Assembly: GCF_900199455.1 (NCBI RefSeq)
Contig: NZ_FZQR01000018.1
Location: 1 to 64,000, forward strand
Length of the DNA: 64,000 bases
Direction of reading: 5' to 3'
DNA from: Mesorhizobium carmichaelinearum
GTDB lineage: Bacteria > Pseudomonadota > Alphaproteobacteria > Rhizobiales > Rhizobiaceae
Shown: in pieces, positions 52,153 through 60,242 of the stretch
Layout of the letters: every line of letters begins with the position of its first letter
Position numbering within the stretch: the first letter of the stretch is position 1
The notes under the pieces: generated by a model
Seen by the model: only the letters and a program-made list of their open reading frames with translations
What the model was told of the DNA's origin: nothing
Database searches by the model: none
Position numbers and translations under genes: made by a program

Positions 52153-52461
52153 TCAGGCCGCGGCCCTGACGCCGCGCCACCACTCGATCCGCTCGTCGCG
52201 GCTGGCATTGGCGAGCCGGCGTAGAAAATCGCCGTGGCAGCCGAGCGGCGCGCAGAAGCAGACGAGATCGCGGCCGCGCAACTCGTCGAGCGCCCGCAGC
52301 AGATGATGCTGGTCTGCCAGCCAGCGCTCGTGCTTCGCAATGACGGCGGCACGGTCACCGTCGGGGCTGATCCGGAACGGATTGCCCCATTTGCTGCCGC
52401 GGCCAATGTAGACGGCGCCCACCGGCATGCCCGCTTTATGCTTGTTCAGCACGCTGCACAT
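52153..52461 (-). CDS. DUF4326 domain protein
   Basis: 102 residues with the DUF4326 pattern: VYIGRGSKWGNPF near the start and RDLVCFCAPLGCHGDFLRRL in the middle. Often in phages and ICEs; function unknown. ATG 52461 has GGAGG 8 nt upstream. Confidence 0.85.
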   Translation of the reverse strand: MCSVLNKHKAGMPVGAVYIGRGSKWGNPFRISPDGDRAAVIAKHERWLADQHHLLRALDELRGRDLVCFCAPLGCHGDFLRRLANASRDERIEWWRGVRAAA

Positions 52462-52610
52462 TGCATTCACCTCCCTAATCCCGTTGCGGCGATCTGTCGG
52501 CCGGGCGCGGTCAGGCGGCGCGGGTCACGCGAGGCCGAAGGACGATGCGGCAACGGCTCGCCCGTTGACCGGCGCGGCGCCGCGCTCAGACAGGACGAGC
52601 CGCCGCGGGA

Positions 52611-52852
52611 TCAGGTCTGTGATGAGGATGGAAGAGTGTCGGACGGCGGCAAATAGGCGTCGTAGGGGTTGCCGTCAGCGAGATGGCCGAAGGGGTGAAC
52701 ATGAGATCCGCGCCGTCGCGGCCGACCGCACAGATGACGTAGCGAAGCTCGGCCGTCGCCGCGTCCTTGCATTCCAGCAGCGCGAGATTGCCGTCTGCTG
52801 CCGCGCGCAGGAGGGTCTGGAAATTCGCCCGGGCGTCGTCTGGAATGCTCAT
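52611..52852 (-). pseudogene. DUF6117-like protein, frameshifted
   Basis: Starts MSIPDDARANFQTLLRAAAD (ATG 52852) and matches the family to GRDGADLMFTP. The expected continuation FGHLADGNPYDAYLPP is in another frame, so a one-base deletion lies in the G-run at 52692-52695. The zero frame ends at 52586. Could be a sequencing error. Its start overlaps the stop of the next gene. Confidence 0.65.
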
Positions 52853-53304
52853 CGCCCAAGTCCTTTCCGGTGCGCGGCCGCCAGCCCGCCTCGTTGCGTG
52901 GGTTCGCCGTGGAGATCGGGGGCGGCCGCGAGGATGGCCTCGGCCTTGGCGATCGCTGAGCGCGCTCGCGGCACCCAGTACGGCAACTTCGGTGCTGACA
53001 AATCCGGCACATGCGCGAGTACCTTCAGGATGCCGAGGAGTGTCTGGAAGTGATCCGCCTTGCGGCGGAGCGTTTCGCCGAACTGTGAGGGTATCAGCAG
53101 TGCGGGTGCTTCGTAGGCTGCTTCCGCATCTTTCCAGATGCCGGATACGTAGGTCTCGCCGGCGGTTTCATAGTCGAGCTTTTCGCCCGACCAGTCGTCG
53201 TCTCCGACCGCGAGGCGACACGCCTGATCGATCGTGTCAGCCTCATAGGTGCTGTGCCGGTATGCAGGCAGGGAATAAGCCGTTTCGATGGTGAAGAGGG
53301 GCAT
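52849..53304 (-). CDS. hypothetical ICE protein
   Basis: 151 residues starting MPLFTIETAYSLPAYRHSTY, then a two-part body (DTIDQACRLAVGDDDWSGEK; RRKADHFQTLLGILKVLAHV). This gene is a steady neighbour of DUF6117 and ParB in related elements, but I know no function. GGAG stands upstream of ATG 53304. Confidence 0.7.
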   Translation of the reverse strand: MPLFTIETAYSLPAYRHSTYEADTIDQACRLAVGDDDWSGEKLDYETAGETYVSGIWKDAEAAYEAPALLIPSQFGETLRRKADHFQTLLGILKVLAHVPDLSAPKLPYWVPRARSAIAKAEAILAAAPDLHGEPTQRGGLAAAHRKGLGR

Positions 53305-53320
53305 GATGATCTCCTGAAAC

Positions 53321-53362
53321 GAGAAAAGCCCGGCTGGTCCTTGTTCGCAGGGGGCCGGGCTT
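53321..53362 (-). terminator. intrinsic terminator between parB and the 151-residue gene
   Basis: 8-9-bp stem AGCCCGGC / GCCGGGCT with a 19-nt loop, followed on the minus strand by TTTTC. It ends the parB transcript shortly before the next gene. Confidence 0.75.
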
Positions 53363-53424
53363 CGGATGGGATTGATTGGCGAGCGAGATGCGGGGCGACC
53401 GGGCGCCGCCCCGCGGTCGGAGGA

Positions 53425-55554
53425 CTATTCAGCCGCGATCATACGCTGACGTTCCTCATCGGTGTCGGCTGCAACCTCGTCGTCATCGCCAGCGAGAAAA
53501 CTGGGCAGCGCCTCGGCGTCGCCTTCAGTCGTCGGTTCGGTAACCGGCTCGATCTCGGCCAGCCGCAGCGGCTCCGGCAGCCAGCCGGTGCCGTCGAGCA
53601 GCCGTTCGGCCTCCTTCGCCATGTCACCCTTCTTCAGATGGTCGATCAGCTGCGCCGACTGCTCGCCCTTCGCTTCGCGCACAGCCTCAAGAATGCGGGG
53701 CTTGGTCACGCGGGAGAGGTAATTGTCGACGGTTGGCGTCCAGCCCGCCGCGACCATATCGAGGCCTACGGCTCGAGCCAGCACCTCGGCCTGGTCAAGC
53801 CGGCGCTGAATACCACTCGCCGACGGGCCGGCGCCGTAGCGGTCGGCCTTCTCGTAGAGTGCGTTCACGCCGGACGACGCGCAGTGAGCGAACAACGCCG
53901 CCTGTTCAGTGCCTTCGAGCGCGGCTAGCGTGTCCCAAAGGTCAGCCTGATCGCTGGGCAGGCGTTCCTCCCAGGCCCTATGGCGGGCATCGACGGCCTG
54001 GGCCGAGGCACTTTCCTTCAACCCGGGCCCCTGTTGCGCGAAGCCGACATTCCTGACGGAGATCTCCATGCAGACCGCGTGCGAGGAGTACCGCGAAAAA
54101 ACGTCGAGGCAGAACTTGTGCAGCACGGCAAGGAAGGCCACGGAGGGTTCGTTGGCGAGCGCATCGCGCAATGCCAGCGTCCGATGCGCGGTCAGCTCGC
54201 TGATCAGGCGATCCGGAAGCGGCTTGATGACGTCGTCCTCGTCATCCTCCGGCTCGGCCTGGCCGCCGATGGTGATGACGGCGCGCTGGATGACCGGGGC
54301 AGTCGGATCGGATGCTTCGGGCGTCGCGCCGTCGGCATCCACTCCATCCCCGTCCACCGTCACAGGGGCCTCGTCCTCAGGGCGAACGTAGCCACGATTG
54401 ACCGAGAGGTTGCCGTTGCTGTCAATGCTGATGAAGACGCCGGCGCGGGCGATCCCGGCTGGATCGTAGATAACGGGACGGTCATCGAAGGCGGCAAGCG
54501 CCGTCTCGATCTCGCCGAGCCGTTCGTCCACATCGTCCGGCAGTTCGTCGGCTTCCTCGTATTCCGCTTCGAGCTTGGCGTGTTCGGCGTTCAGCGCGTC
54601 GATCGTTGCCTGCTCCTCGGCTGTCAGGTGGGGAGACGTTCCCGCCAACTCGCGCAGTCCGTGGGTGTGTCCGTAAGGCGTCTCGACCGTGACGGAGATC
54701 CACTTCCAGCCTTCGGCGGCAATGGCCTCGGCCTCGGCTTTCAGCTTTTCGCCAACCAGACGGTCGAGCAGGGCGGCGTCCTCCAGCCAACCGCCATCGT
54801 CGCTTTGGAACAGATCGCGCATGACGACGCCGCCGGCTTCGGCATAGGCGTCAAGACCGACGAACTGCGCGCGCTTGTCGGACGTCCGCACCGTCGTCTC
54901 CGTCAGCATGCGGCGGATCTGATACGGTTCCTTGCTGTAGGAGCGCTGGAGGGCCTCCCAAACCTGCTCCTGACGGGCATGATCGCCAGTCACGGTGAAC
55001 GCCATGAGTTGCTCAAGCGTGATGCCGTCCTTCGCGTAGAGGTCGAGCAAAGCGTTCGACACGGCCGCGAGGCGAAGGCGCTGCTTCACCACGTTGACCG
55101 AGACGAAGAAGGCGGCTGCGATGTCCTCCTCGGACTGCCCCTTCTCGCGCAGTGCCTGAAAGGCGCGGAACTGGTCGAGAGGATGGAGCCCGACATGCTG
55201 GACATTTTCCGCCAGGGAATCCTCCTCGGCCGAGGTAGCGGCGTTGGCGGGCTTCGGGATGCACGGCACCGGCGCGGCCTTGGCGAGGCGCTTCTGCTTG
55301 ACCAGGAGTTCGAGCGCCCGATAGCGGCGGCCGCCGGCCGGAACCTCAAACATGCCGGTCTCGGCGCCATCGGCATCGAGCATCGGCCGAACGCTGAGGC
55401 TCTGAAGCAGACCGCGCCGGGCGATGTCCTCGGACAAGTCTTCGATCGAGATACCGGCCTTGACACGCCGGACGTTGGACTGGCTGAGCACCAGCTTGTT
55501 GAAGGGAATATCGCGCGAGGCACTGAGGATGATTTTCTGAACGGCGTTAGGCAT
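53425..55554 (-). CDS. large ParB/RepB-like N-terminal domain protein
   Basis: 709 residues from MPNAVQKIILSASRDIPFNK. Residues about 18-220 are the ParB/Spo0J nuclease-like and HTH region (LVLSQSNVRRVKAGISIEDL; EIPAGGRR-type box as VPAGGRRYRALELLV; DIAAAFFVSVNVVKQRLRLA). The rest (acidic linker, helical C-terminus) is a long extension seen in ICE and plasmid ParB-like proteins. May bind DNA in ICE maintenance or regulation. Confidence 0.88.
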   Translation of the reverse strand: MPNAVQKIILSASRDIPFNKLVLSQSNVRRVKAGISIEDLSEDIARRGLLQSLSVRPMLDADGAETGMFEVPAGGRRYRALELLVKQKRLAKAAPVPCIPKPANAATSAEEDSLAENVQHVGLHPLDQFRAFQALREKGQSEEDIAAAFFVSVNVVKQRLRLAAVSNALLDLYAKDGITLEQLMAFTVTGDHARQEQVWEALQRSYSKEPYQIRRMLTETTVRTSDKRAQFVGLDAYAEAGGVVMRDLFQSDDGGWLEDAALLDRLVGEKLKAEAEAIAAEGWKWISVTVETPYGHTHGLRELAGTSPHLTAEEQATIDALNAEHAKLEAEYEEADELPDDVDERLGEIETALAAFDDRPVIYDPAGIARAGVFISIDSNGNLSVNRGYVRPEDEAPVTVDGDGVDADGATPEASDPTAPVIQRAVITIGGQAEPEDDEDDVIKPLPDRLISELTAHRTLALRDALANEPSVAFLAVLHKFCLDVFSRYSSHAVCMEISVRNVGFAQQGPGLKESASAQAVDARHRAWEERLPSDQADLWDTLAALEGTEQAALFAHCASSGVNALYEKADRYGAGPSASGIQRRLDQAEVLARAVGLDMVAAGWTPTVDNYLSRVTKPRILEAVREAKGEQSAQLIDHLKKGDMAKEAERLLDGTGWLPEPLRLAEIEPVTEPTTEGDAEALPSFLAGDDDEVAADTDEERQRMIAAE

Positions 55555-55569
55555 GTCGGTAGTCTCCGC

Positions 55570-55609
55570 GACGGGCGCCGAGAGCCTCTCTCTCGACCCA
55601 AAACCCGTC
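55570..55609 (-). promoter_or_regulatory. conserved leader hairpin upstream of parB-like gene
   Basis: Outer stem GACGGG/CCCGTC and inner stem CGAGAG-AGAGG-CTCTCG (loop AGAGG) end 16 nt before the ATG, with GCGGAGA as ribosome site between. The ardC copy has the same outer stem and loop, with paired changes in the inner stem. Confidence 0.65.
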
Positions 55610-55701
55610 ATGAAAGACCGGCACTCCTCTCACTCTTCCTGCCACCGAACCGGGAAGCCGGAGAAGCGTATTCCCGGCTCCACGGTTCGGCGTAGCCAGC
55701 A

Positions 55702-56664
55702 TCACGCAGCCTCCTGCTCGTCCTCTCCGGATGCTGCGGTAGCCGGCCGGTTGATGTTCGGCTTGAAGCCGAGGATGAATTCGGCGGCTTTCGACGCGGC
55801 GCTGGCGGCACGGACAATGGCGCGGTTGTCCTCACGCAGAACCTCCAGCCATGCACCGACGTAGTCGGCATGGCGCACCGTCGGCGCGATGGCGAGAGAA
55901 GCACAGACAAAGGCCCCGGCCATCTCCGCCACCAGTTCCTCGCGCGCATAGGATTTGGAGCCGAAGGAACCGGCCATGTCACGGCCGAGACGGGAAGGAT
56001 GACCCGACCAGTGCCCCAGTTCATGGAATGCCGTGCGGTGCCAGTTGATCGGTTCGAAATAGGCGGCTGGAGGCGGGACCTGCACGAAGTCGTGCGGCGG
56101 GCTGTAGAAGGCGCGGCTGCCTCCGATCCGAAAATCCGCGCCGGTGGCCCGGATCAGCGCCTCTGCTTGCGGTTCGATCATGCCCGGCGGAGGTGGTGAT
56201 GCTACGGCGGCGATGTCCTCCGGCAGGTTCTCGCATTGATCGGCGTTGAAGACCGTGAAGCGTTTGAGGAATGGAATCGCCTGTGCCTCGCCCCCGCTCT
56301 CACGGGCTCGTTTGCGCTCATCCTCGGGCACGAAGCGGTCGGCGAAGACGACGGTCGTACCGTGCTCTCCCTTCCTGACGTTACCGCCGAGGGCGAGCGC
56401 CTGGCGGAATGTGAGCCAGCTCTGGCCGCCGAATCCGTACTCAATGACCGCGCCCCACAGGATCAAGATGTTGATCCCAGAGTAGCGCCGGTGGGTCGAC
56501 GCGTTTTCCGGCATGGCGAGCGGCGCCTTTGCCGCCGCGGTGCCCCAGGGCTGCACCCAGGGGATGCGTCCGGCTTCCAGCTCGGCGATGATCTTGTCGG
56601 TGATTTCCTGATAGAGGCCCGTCCGGTCATTGCCGGAACGGGCGCTAGCGGTGTTTCTGGGCAT
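55702..56664 (-). CDS. ardC: ArdC-like antirestriction protein
   Basis: 320 residues. An N-terminal ssDNA-binding ArdC domain (about 10-130; YQEITDKIIAELEAGRIPW, YSGINILILWGAVIEYGFGG) is followed by a zincin-like metallopeptidase domain with HELGHWSGH (His 214, 218, 222 and Glu 215). ArdC proteins protect incoming transferred DNA from restriction. It carries the conserved leader hairpin. Confidence 0.9.
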   Translation of the reverse strand: MPRNTASARSGNDRTGLYQEITDKIIAELEAGRIPWVQPWGTAAAKAPLAMPENASTHRRYSGINILILWGAVIEYGFGGQSWLTFRQALALGGNVRKGEHGTTVVFADRFVPEDERKRARESGGEAQAIPFLKRFTVFNADQCENLPEDIAAVASPPPPGMIEPQAEALIRATGADFRIGGSRAFYSPPHDFVQVPPPAAYFEPINWHRTAFHELGHWSGHPSRLGRDMAGSFGSKSYAREELVAEMAGAFVCASLAIAPTVRHADYVGAWLEVLREDNRAIVRAASAASKAAEFILGFKPNINRPATAASGEDEQEAA

Positions 56665-56677
56665 CGCGGTTCTCCGC

Positions 56678-56717
56678 GACGGGCGCCAGGAGCCTCTCTC
56701 CCGACCTTCAACCCGTC
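56678..56717 (-). promoter_or_regulatory. conserved leader hairpin upstream of ardC
   Basis: Outer stem GACGGG/CCCGTC; inner stem GGAG-AGAGG-CTCC with flanking wobble pairs. Ends 14 nt before the ardC ATG. Compared with the parB copy, one A-U pair is G-C here and one G-C pair is G-U, so pairing is kept while sequence changes. Confidence 0.65.
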
Positions 56718-56939
56718 ACGGCAAACCCGGTCCACACTCTCACTCTCATCGACCCGTCTCGATACCCACCGGCGGAAGGAAGGAACGTCGGCGTGACCGA
56801 TCTCACGTCAGGGATGGAAGCCCGCATGGGGGAAGACCCGTCTCAGGCGGGGCTTCAGCTTTGCCGACAGCCCGGCCCCATCAGGGGGACGCTCAATCGA
56901 GCCCTCGAAAAACGACGAAAAGTCGCTAAGTTGAGGGTC

Positions 56940-56952
56940 ATGTGCAACGACT
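56940..56952 (+). pseudogene. first codons of the split SRAP gene
   Basis: ATGTGCAACGACT encodes Met-Cys-Asn-Asp, the typical start of rhizobial SRAP proteins. The next codon (TAC) resumes at 59065 beyond the IS110 element. The catalytic Cys2 is thus separated from the rest. Confidence 0.75.
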
Positions 56953-56981
56953 TGTCTGATTGCGATACGTCCTTCAACCCT

Positions 56982-57824
56982 TCATTTTGAGCTTCTCAGC
57001 GTAGCGCTGCTGGCCGGCGAAGCGTGCCGCCAGACCTTTACCGCGGAGATCAGCAAAATCACCGCGAGCGCCGGCAACAGAAGGGCGTTTGGCACTATGC
57101 CCAGCAACAATCCACCGATGAAAGTTCCGACGATCGATCCCGCCGCCATAACAAGCAGAAGCGACTTGTTGCGGCCGAGAACGGAGAAGCTTTGATCGCG
57201 GCTATATCGCGTGAAGCCAACGAGCATTGTTGGCAGGCTGACCGCGAGGGACAGGCTTCCGGCGAGTTTGATATCCGCACCGAACAACAGCACCAGAGTT
57301 GGGATGAGCAGTTCACCGCCCGCCACGCCAAGAAGCGAGGCGACCACGCCGATGATGAAGCCGGCGATCACGCCCGTGACGAGTTGCGCCGACCCTGTCA
57401 AAAGAGGCTGGCCTGCAACGGCGTCATGACCGAGGACCAGCACGACGGCGATAGCGGCCAGCAGGGCGGCAATGACTTTGTAAAGCGTCTCGGATTTCAG
57501 CCGTGTGGCCCATCCCGCCCCGAACCAGGCTCCTACCAGGCTTCCGGCAAGCAGGTTGACCACAATGGGCCAGTTTTCAGCGATAGCACTGAAAGGCACG
57601 GTTCCCGCGCGGAACGGTAGAGCGGTCGCAACCACGACGAGGCTCATGGCCTTGTTGAGGATGACAGCTTCCAAGGCGGCAAAATTGAAAAGGCCGATAA
57701 GGAGCGGCAGACGAAATTCCGCGCCTCCGAGGCCGATCAGGCCGCCGAGCGCGCCAATGAGGGCACCCCCGCCGAAAGCAGCCGGGGCGCTGCGGGGAAT
57801 GGCTGTGTTGGCCGAGCTGTCCAT
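56982..57824 (-). CDS. TauE/SafE family anion permease (passenger)
   Basis: About 280 residues from MDSSANTAIPRSAP; a start at 57884 is also open. Eight or so membrane segments with the family pattern (GALIGALGGLIGLGGAEFRL near the N-terminus; VASLLGVAGGELLIPTLVLL in the second half). Members export sulfite or sulfoacetate-like anions; substrate here unknown. It ends 30 bp from the right end of the IS110 element, so it travels as cargo. Confidence 0.85.
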   Translation of the reverse strand: MDSSANTAIPRSAPAAFGGGALIGALGGLIGLGGAEFRLPLLIGLFNFAALEAVILNKAMSLVVVATALPFRAGTVPFSAIAENWPIVVNLLAGSLVGAWFGAGWATRLKSETLYKVIAALLAAIAVVLVLGHDAVAGQPLLTGSAQLVTGVIAGFIIGVVASLLGVAGGELLIPTLVLLFGADIKLAGSLSLAVSLPTMLVGFTRYSRDQSFSVLGRNKSLLLVMAAGSIVGTFIGGLLLGIVPNALLLPALAVILLISAVKVWRHASPASSATLRSSK

Positions 57825-57892
57825 GCTCGATATGTATGCACGAACAGAACGGTTTGGATAGGAAGCCGACCCGTCGTCGACCAATCGGCAAC

Positions 57893-58080
57893 CTGACGCC
57901 CCGCGAGGCTCTCTCTTGTCTACGAGGTCGATGCATTGATCGCCTCAAGATGGTGGTCCGATAGTCGGGGCTGCTATCTACGAAAGCGTGCTGGAGCACA
58001 ATCGTTGCAGCGCAGTCACCTCGACTAGGTCCTTGCGGGACATCACTCTGCCTCAGGCAGATACTGGAATTCTGTTCACG
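57893..58080 (-). ncRNA. candidate bridge RNA of the IS110 element
   Basis: 188-nt noncoding stretch after the transposase stop. Minus-strand order: hairpin TCTGCC-TGA-GGCAGA; hairpin GTCC-CGCAA-GGAC; a domain closed by TAGTCG/CGACTA and GCTGC/GCAGC with inner hairpin GTGCT-CC-AGCAC; a second domain around GAGG-CGAT...ATCG-A-CCTC. In the first, TGCAACGA and TCGTAG match the two halves of the occupied target. In the second, CCATCTTG and AGACAAGA match the two halves of the end-joined donor. In both domains the first strand is complementary to the right half and the second identical to the left half. Confidence 0.65.
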
Positions 58081-58085
58081 CCAAA

Positions 58086-58991
58086 TCAGTTGGCCGTCGC
58101 GGCTTTGCTCTCCCAGCGATATTCGGTTCCGTCCGCCCAGACACGATGCATGACGATGGCGAGCTTCCGCGCGACGGCCACCACTGCCCGTCGAAGGCCC
58201 CGCCTCTTCGCAACCGCGAGGCCCCACGCCCTGATGGCCGAGTTCTTGGTTGAGCGCGTCAGCAACGCGAGACTGGCCTGGTAGAGGGTGGACCGCATTG
58301 CGACGTCACCGCATTTGGAGATGCCGCTGTTTCGGTCGACCTCTCCGGAGGCGTATTTCTTTGGCGTCAGGCCAAGATGTGCGCCGACGTCTTGAGAGCG
58401 TTCAAAGCGGGCTGGGTCATCAATGGTCGTGAGATAGGTCACGGCAGTGATCGCTCCGACGCCAGGAATGGTCATCAGCCGGCGGCACGTTTCGTCCTTT
58501 CGAACCATGTCCATCATCATCTTATGCAAAACCGCGCATTGCTGCCGAAGAGCCGCCCGGGCGATCAGCATCGGCTTCACCATGGCCGCCAGGCGCGGCA
58601 CGTTCTCGATCAGCTCCAGGACGCGGCCTTCGAAAGGGCCAGAGGTTATGCGACCGGCGAGCTTGATACCGACGCGCATGCATCCGGCGATCGCGCGAGC
58701 ATCGTTACGGTCGTTCTTGATGGGCATCGTTTTGGTCAAGGCCCGCAGCCGCCTCGGATCGATGCAGATCGCGGCCAGACCGCGCTTCCTCAGGCCGTTG
58801 TATAACCAAGCTGCGGTTGCGCCAGCTTCAAGGCCAACTCTTGCCAGGTTCAGGTCGAGCCGCTCGAGCCAGTCGGCGATATCGTTTGGATCCGATGCCG
58901 CCACTCCTTCGCGGAAAATGATACCGTCCTCGTCGACTACGCAGATTGCGGTTTCAGCCAACGACACATCCAGACCGACATAGTGCTTCAT
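58086..58991 (-). CDS. IS110-family transposase
   Basis: 301 residues. N-terminal RuvC-like DEDD domain (GLDVSLAETAICVVDEDG; KNDRNDARAIAGCM) and C-terminal Tnp domain (LMTIPGVGAITAVTYLTTID; GLTPKKYASGEVDRNSGI; STLYQASLALL) with the serine-containing region. Complete. Only 74 bp separate its ATG from the left end, whereas the downstream side is long, as in IS1111-group elements. Confidence 0.93.
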   Translation of the reverse strand: MKHYVGLDVSLAETAICVVDEDGIIFREGVAASDPNDIADWLERLDLNLARVGLEAGATAAWLYNGLRKRGLAAICIDPRRLRALTKTMPIKNDRNDARAIAGCMRVGIKLAGRITSGPFEGRVLELIENVPRLAAMVKPMLIARAALRQQCAVLHKMMMDMVRKDETCRRLMTIPGVGAITAVTYLTTIDDPARFERSQDVGAHLGLTPKKYASGEVDRNSGISKCGDVAMRSTLYQASLALLTRSTKNSAIRAWGLAVAKRRGLRRAVVAVARKLAIVMHRVWADGTEYRWESKAATAN

Positions 58992-59063
58992 GCTCTGCTC
59001 CCTTTTCGAACATCACGTTGCGCGAAGCAGACCAAGACTTGGGAGCGACCGCAATCACCCCAT

Positions 59064-59643
59064 CTACGAGCAACACATCCGCTGGGCCGAATACTGCAAA
59101 GTGATGCAGGACCTGGAACTCGGCATCCCGACGCAACAGACAGAACTCGACCTGCCGCAGTCAGACGACGTCAAAATCAACGACATGGGGCCGGTCATGC
59201 GCGCGACCGGCAATCTGATCGAGCTGGTTCAAATGAATTTCAGCTTTCCGCCCTCGAGCAAAGGCGGGCCGATATTCAACTTCCGGTCAGACGGGCGGAG
59301 CTTCGCCAACAGCAATCGCTGCCTGATTCCGGCAAGCGCTTTCTTCGAATTCACCGGCAAGAAATATCCAAAAGCCAAGCACCGGTTCACACTTAAGAGT
59401 GCGCCGTTTATGGCGATCGCGGGCCTTTGGCGTGAGGGCCAGGGCAATCACCCGCCCGCCTTCACGATGCTGACGACCGAACCCGGCCCAGACGTCGCGC
59501 CCATTCACGATCGCCAAATCGTCGTGCTACAGCCGCCCGATTGGGGAGCGTGGATTTATCTGACGAAGCCCGAGGCGGAACTGCTGCGGGCGCTTCCCAA
59601 GGGGTCGCTCGACGTCGAGACAGTGCGCGCGGGTTCGGACTGA
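59064..59643 (+). pseudogene. SRAP (YedK/HMCES-type) protein, 5' end cut off by IS110
   Basis: In frame from YEQHIRWAEYCKVMQDLELG to the stop, about 192 residues. SRAP proteins cap abasic sites in single-stranded DNA through Cys2. The glutamate region (CLIPASAFFEFTGKKYPKAK) and the histidine (APIHDRQIVVL) are kept, but Met-Cys-Asn-Asp lies 2.1 kb away. The frame stays open back to ATG 58990 inside the IS, giving a 217-residue ORF with a foreign N-terminus (MLCSLFEHHVARS) that would not present Cys2. Confidence 0.75.
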
Positions 59644-59776
59644 TCCTCAGCGACACCATCCCCGTTGTCGTCCTGAAAGCGCCGTCGTCGGACCCGATGC
59701 ACCCGGTTGCCTTGAGGGCGCGACCGGCATATCGAGATCCCGTGCAAACCGGCATACTTCATGGCATGATTTATTG

Positions 59777-60238
59777 ATGAATGACGATGAAATTTGCGTG
59801 CATTTCGAGGCAGGCCTTCGAGATTTCTTGGCTGCTGACATGCGGCTTGTTGAGTTTGACGCTGATGAGCGCGCCGTCGGCGCCCGCCTCGCGCGATTTG
59901 TGGCGCCATATTTCGAGGGTTTCGATACCGATTCCGACTACAACCGACGCGGCCCCGACCTCGATCCTAAGTACCTCAATCTACCCGCCGAATGCCGCGG
60001 CGGTGGCCGCCGGCGTGTGAAGCCGGACCTCATTGTCCATCACCGTGGCGATGACACGACGAATATCTTAGTCGGCGAGATCAAGATGGAAACCAACAAT
60101 GAGCCGCGCGACTGCGACCTCATCAGAGTTTCAGCTTTCCGTGCCCAGCTTTACTACCGCGTCGGCTTTTTCCTGGAATTGCCGGCGGGCCGCGGAGCGG
60201 CGGACCGGGCGCACGCCATCACTTGGTTCAGGGACTAG
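59777..60238 (+). CDS. PD-(D/E)XK nuclease-like protein
   Basis: 153 residues from ATG 59777. The core has RRVKPDLIVHHRGDDTTNI followed by LVGEIKME, i.e. the PD...E-x-K arrangement of restriction-like nucleases. Family not recognised more exactly. It is 4 bp before the AbiJ-like gene, so the two form an operon and perhaps one defence system. Confidence 0.6.
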   Translation: MNDDEICVHFEAGLRDFLAADMRLVEFDADERAVGARLARFVAPYFEGFDTDSDYNRRGPDLDPKYLNLPAECRGGGRRRVKPDLIVHHRGDDTTNILVGEIKMETNNEPRDCDLIRVSAFRAQLYYRVGFFLELPAGRGAADRAHAITWFRD

Positions 60239-60242
60239 AACG

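Larger units (their letters stand above)
56953..59065 (-). mobile_element. IS110/IS1111-type element carrying a TauE permease
   Basis: Bounded by the SRAP reading frame: removing 2113 bp restores codons 4-5. CT is present at both junctions (56951-56952 and 59064-59065), so it can be the shared core dinucleotide, and there is no longer target duplication. TGATTGCG occurs as an inverted repeat 4-6 nt inside each end, as in IS1111-type subterminal repeats. Order on the minus strand: short left end, transposase, RNA-like noncoding region, tauE, right end. Confidence 0.75.

Noticed and set aside
56793..56990. Short plus-strand ORF downstream of the ardC leader as a gene
   Set aside because: It is not protein-like; its end covers the SRAP start codons and the IS110 junction.
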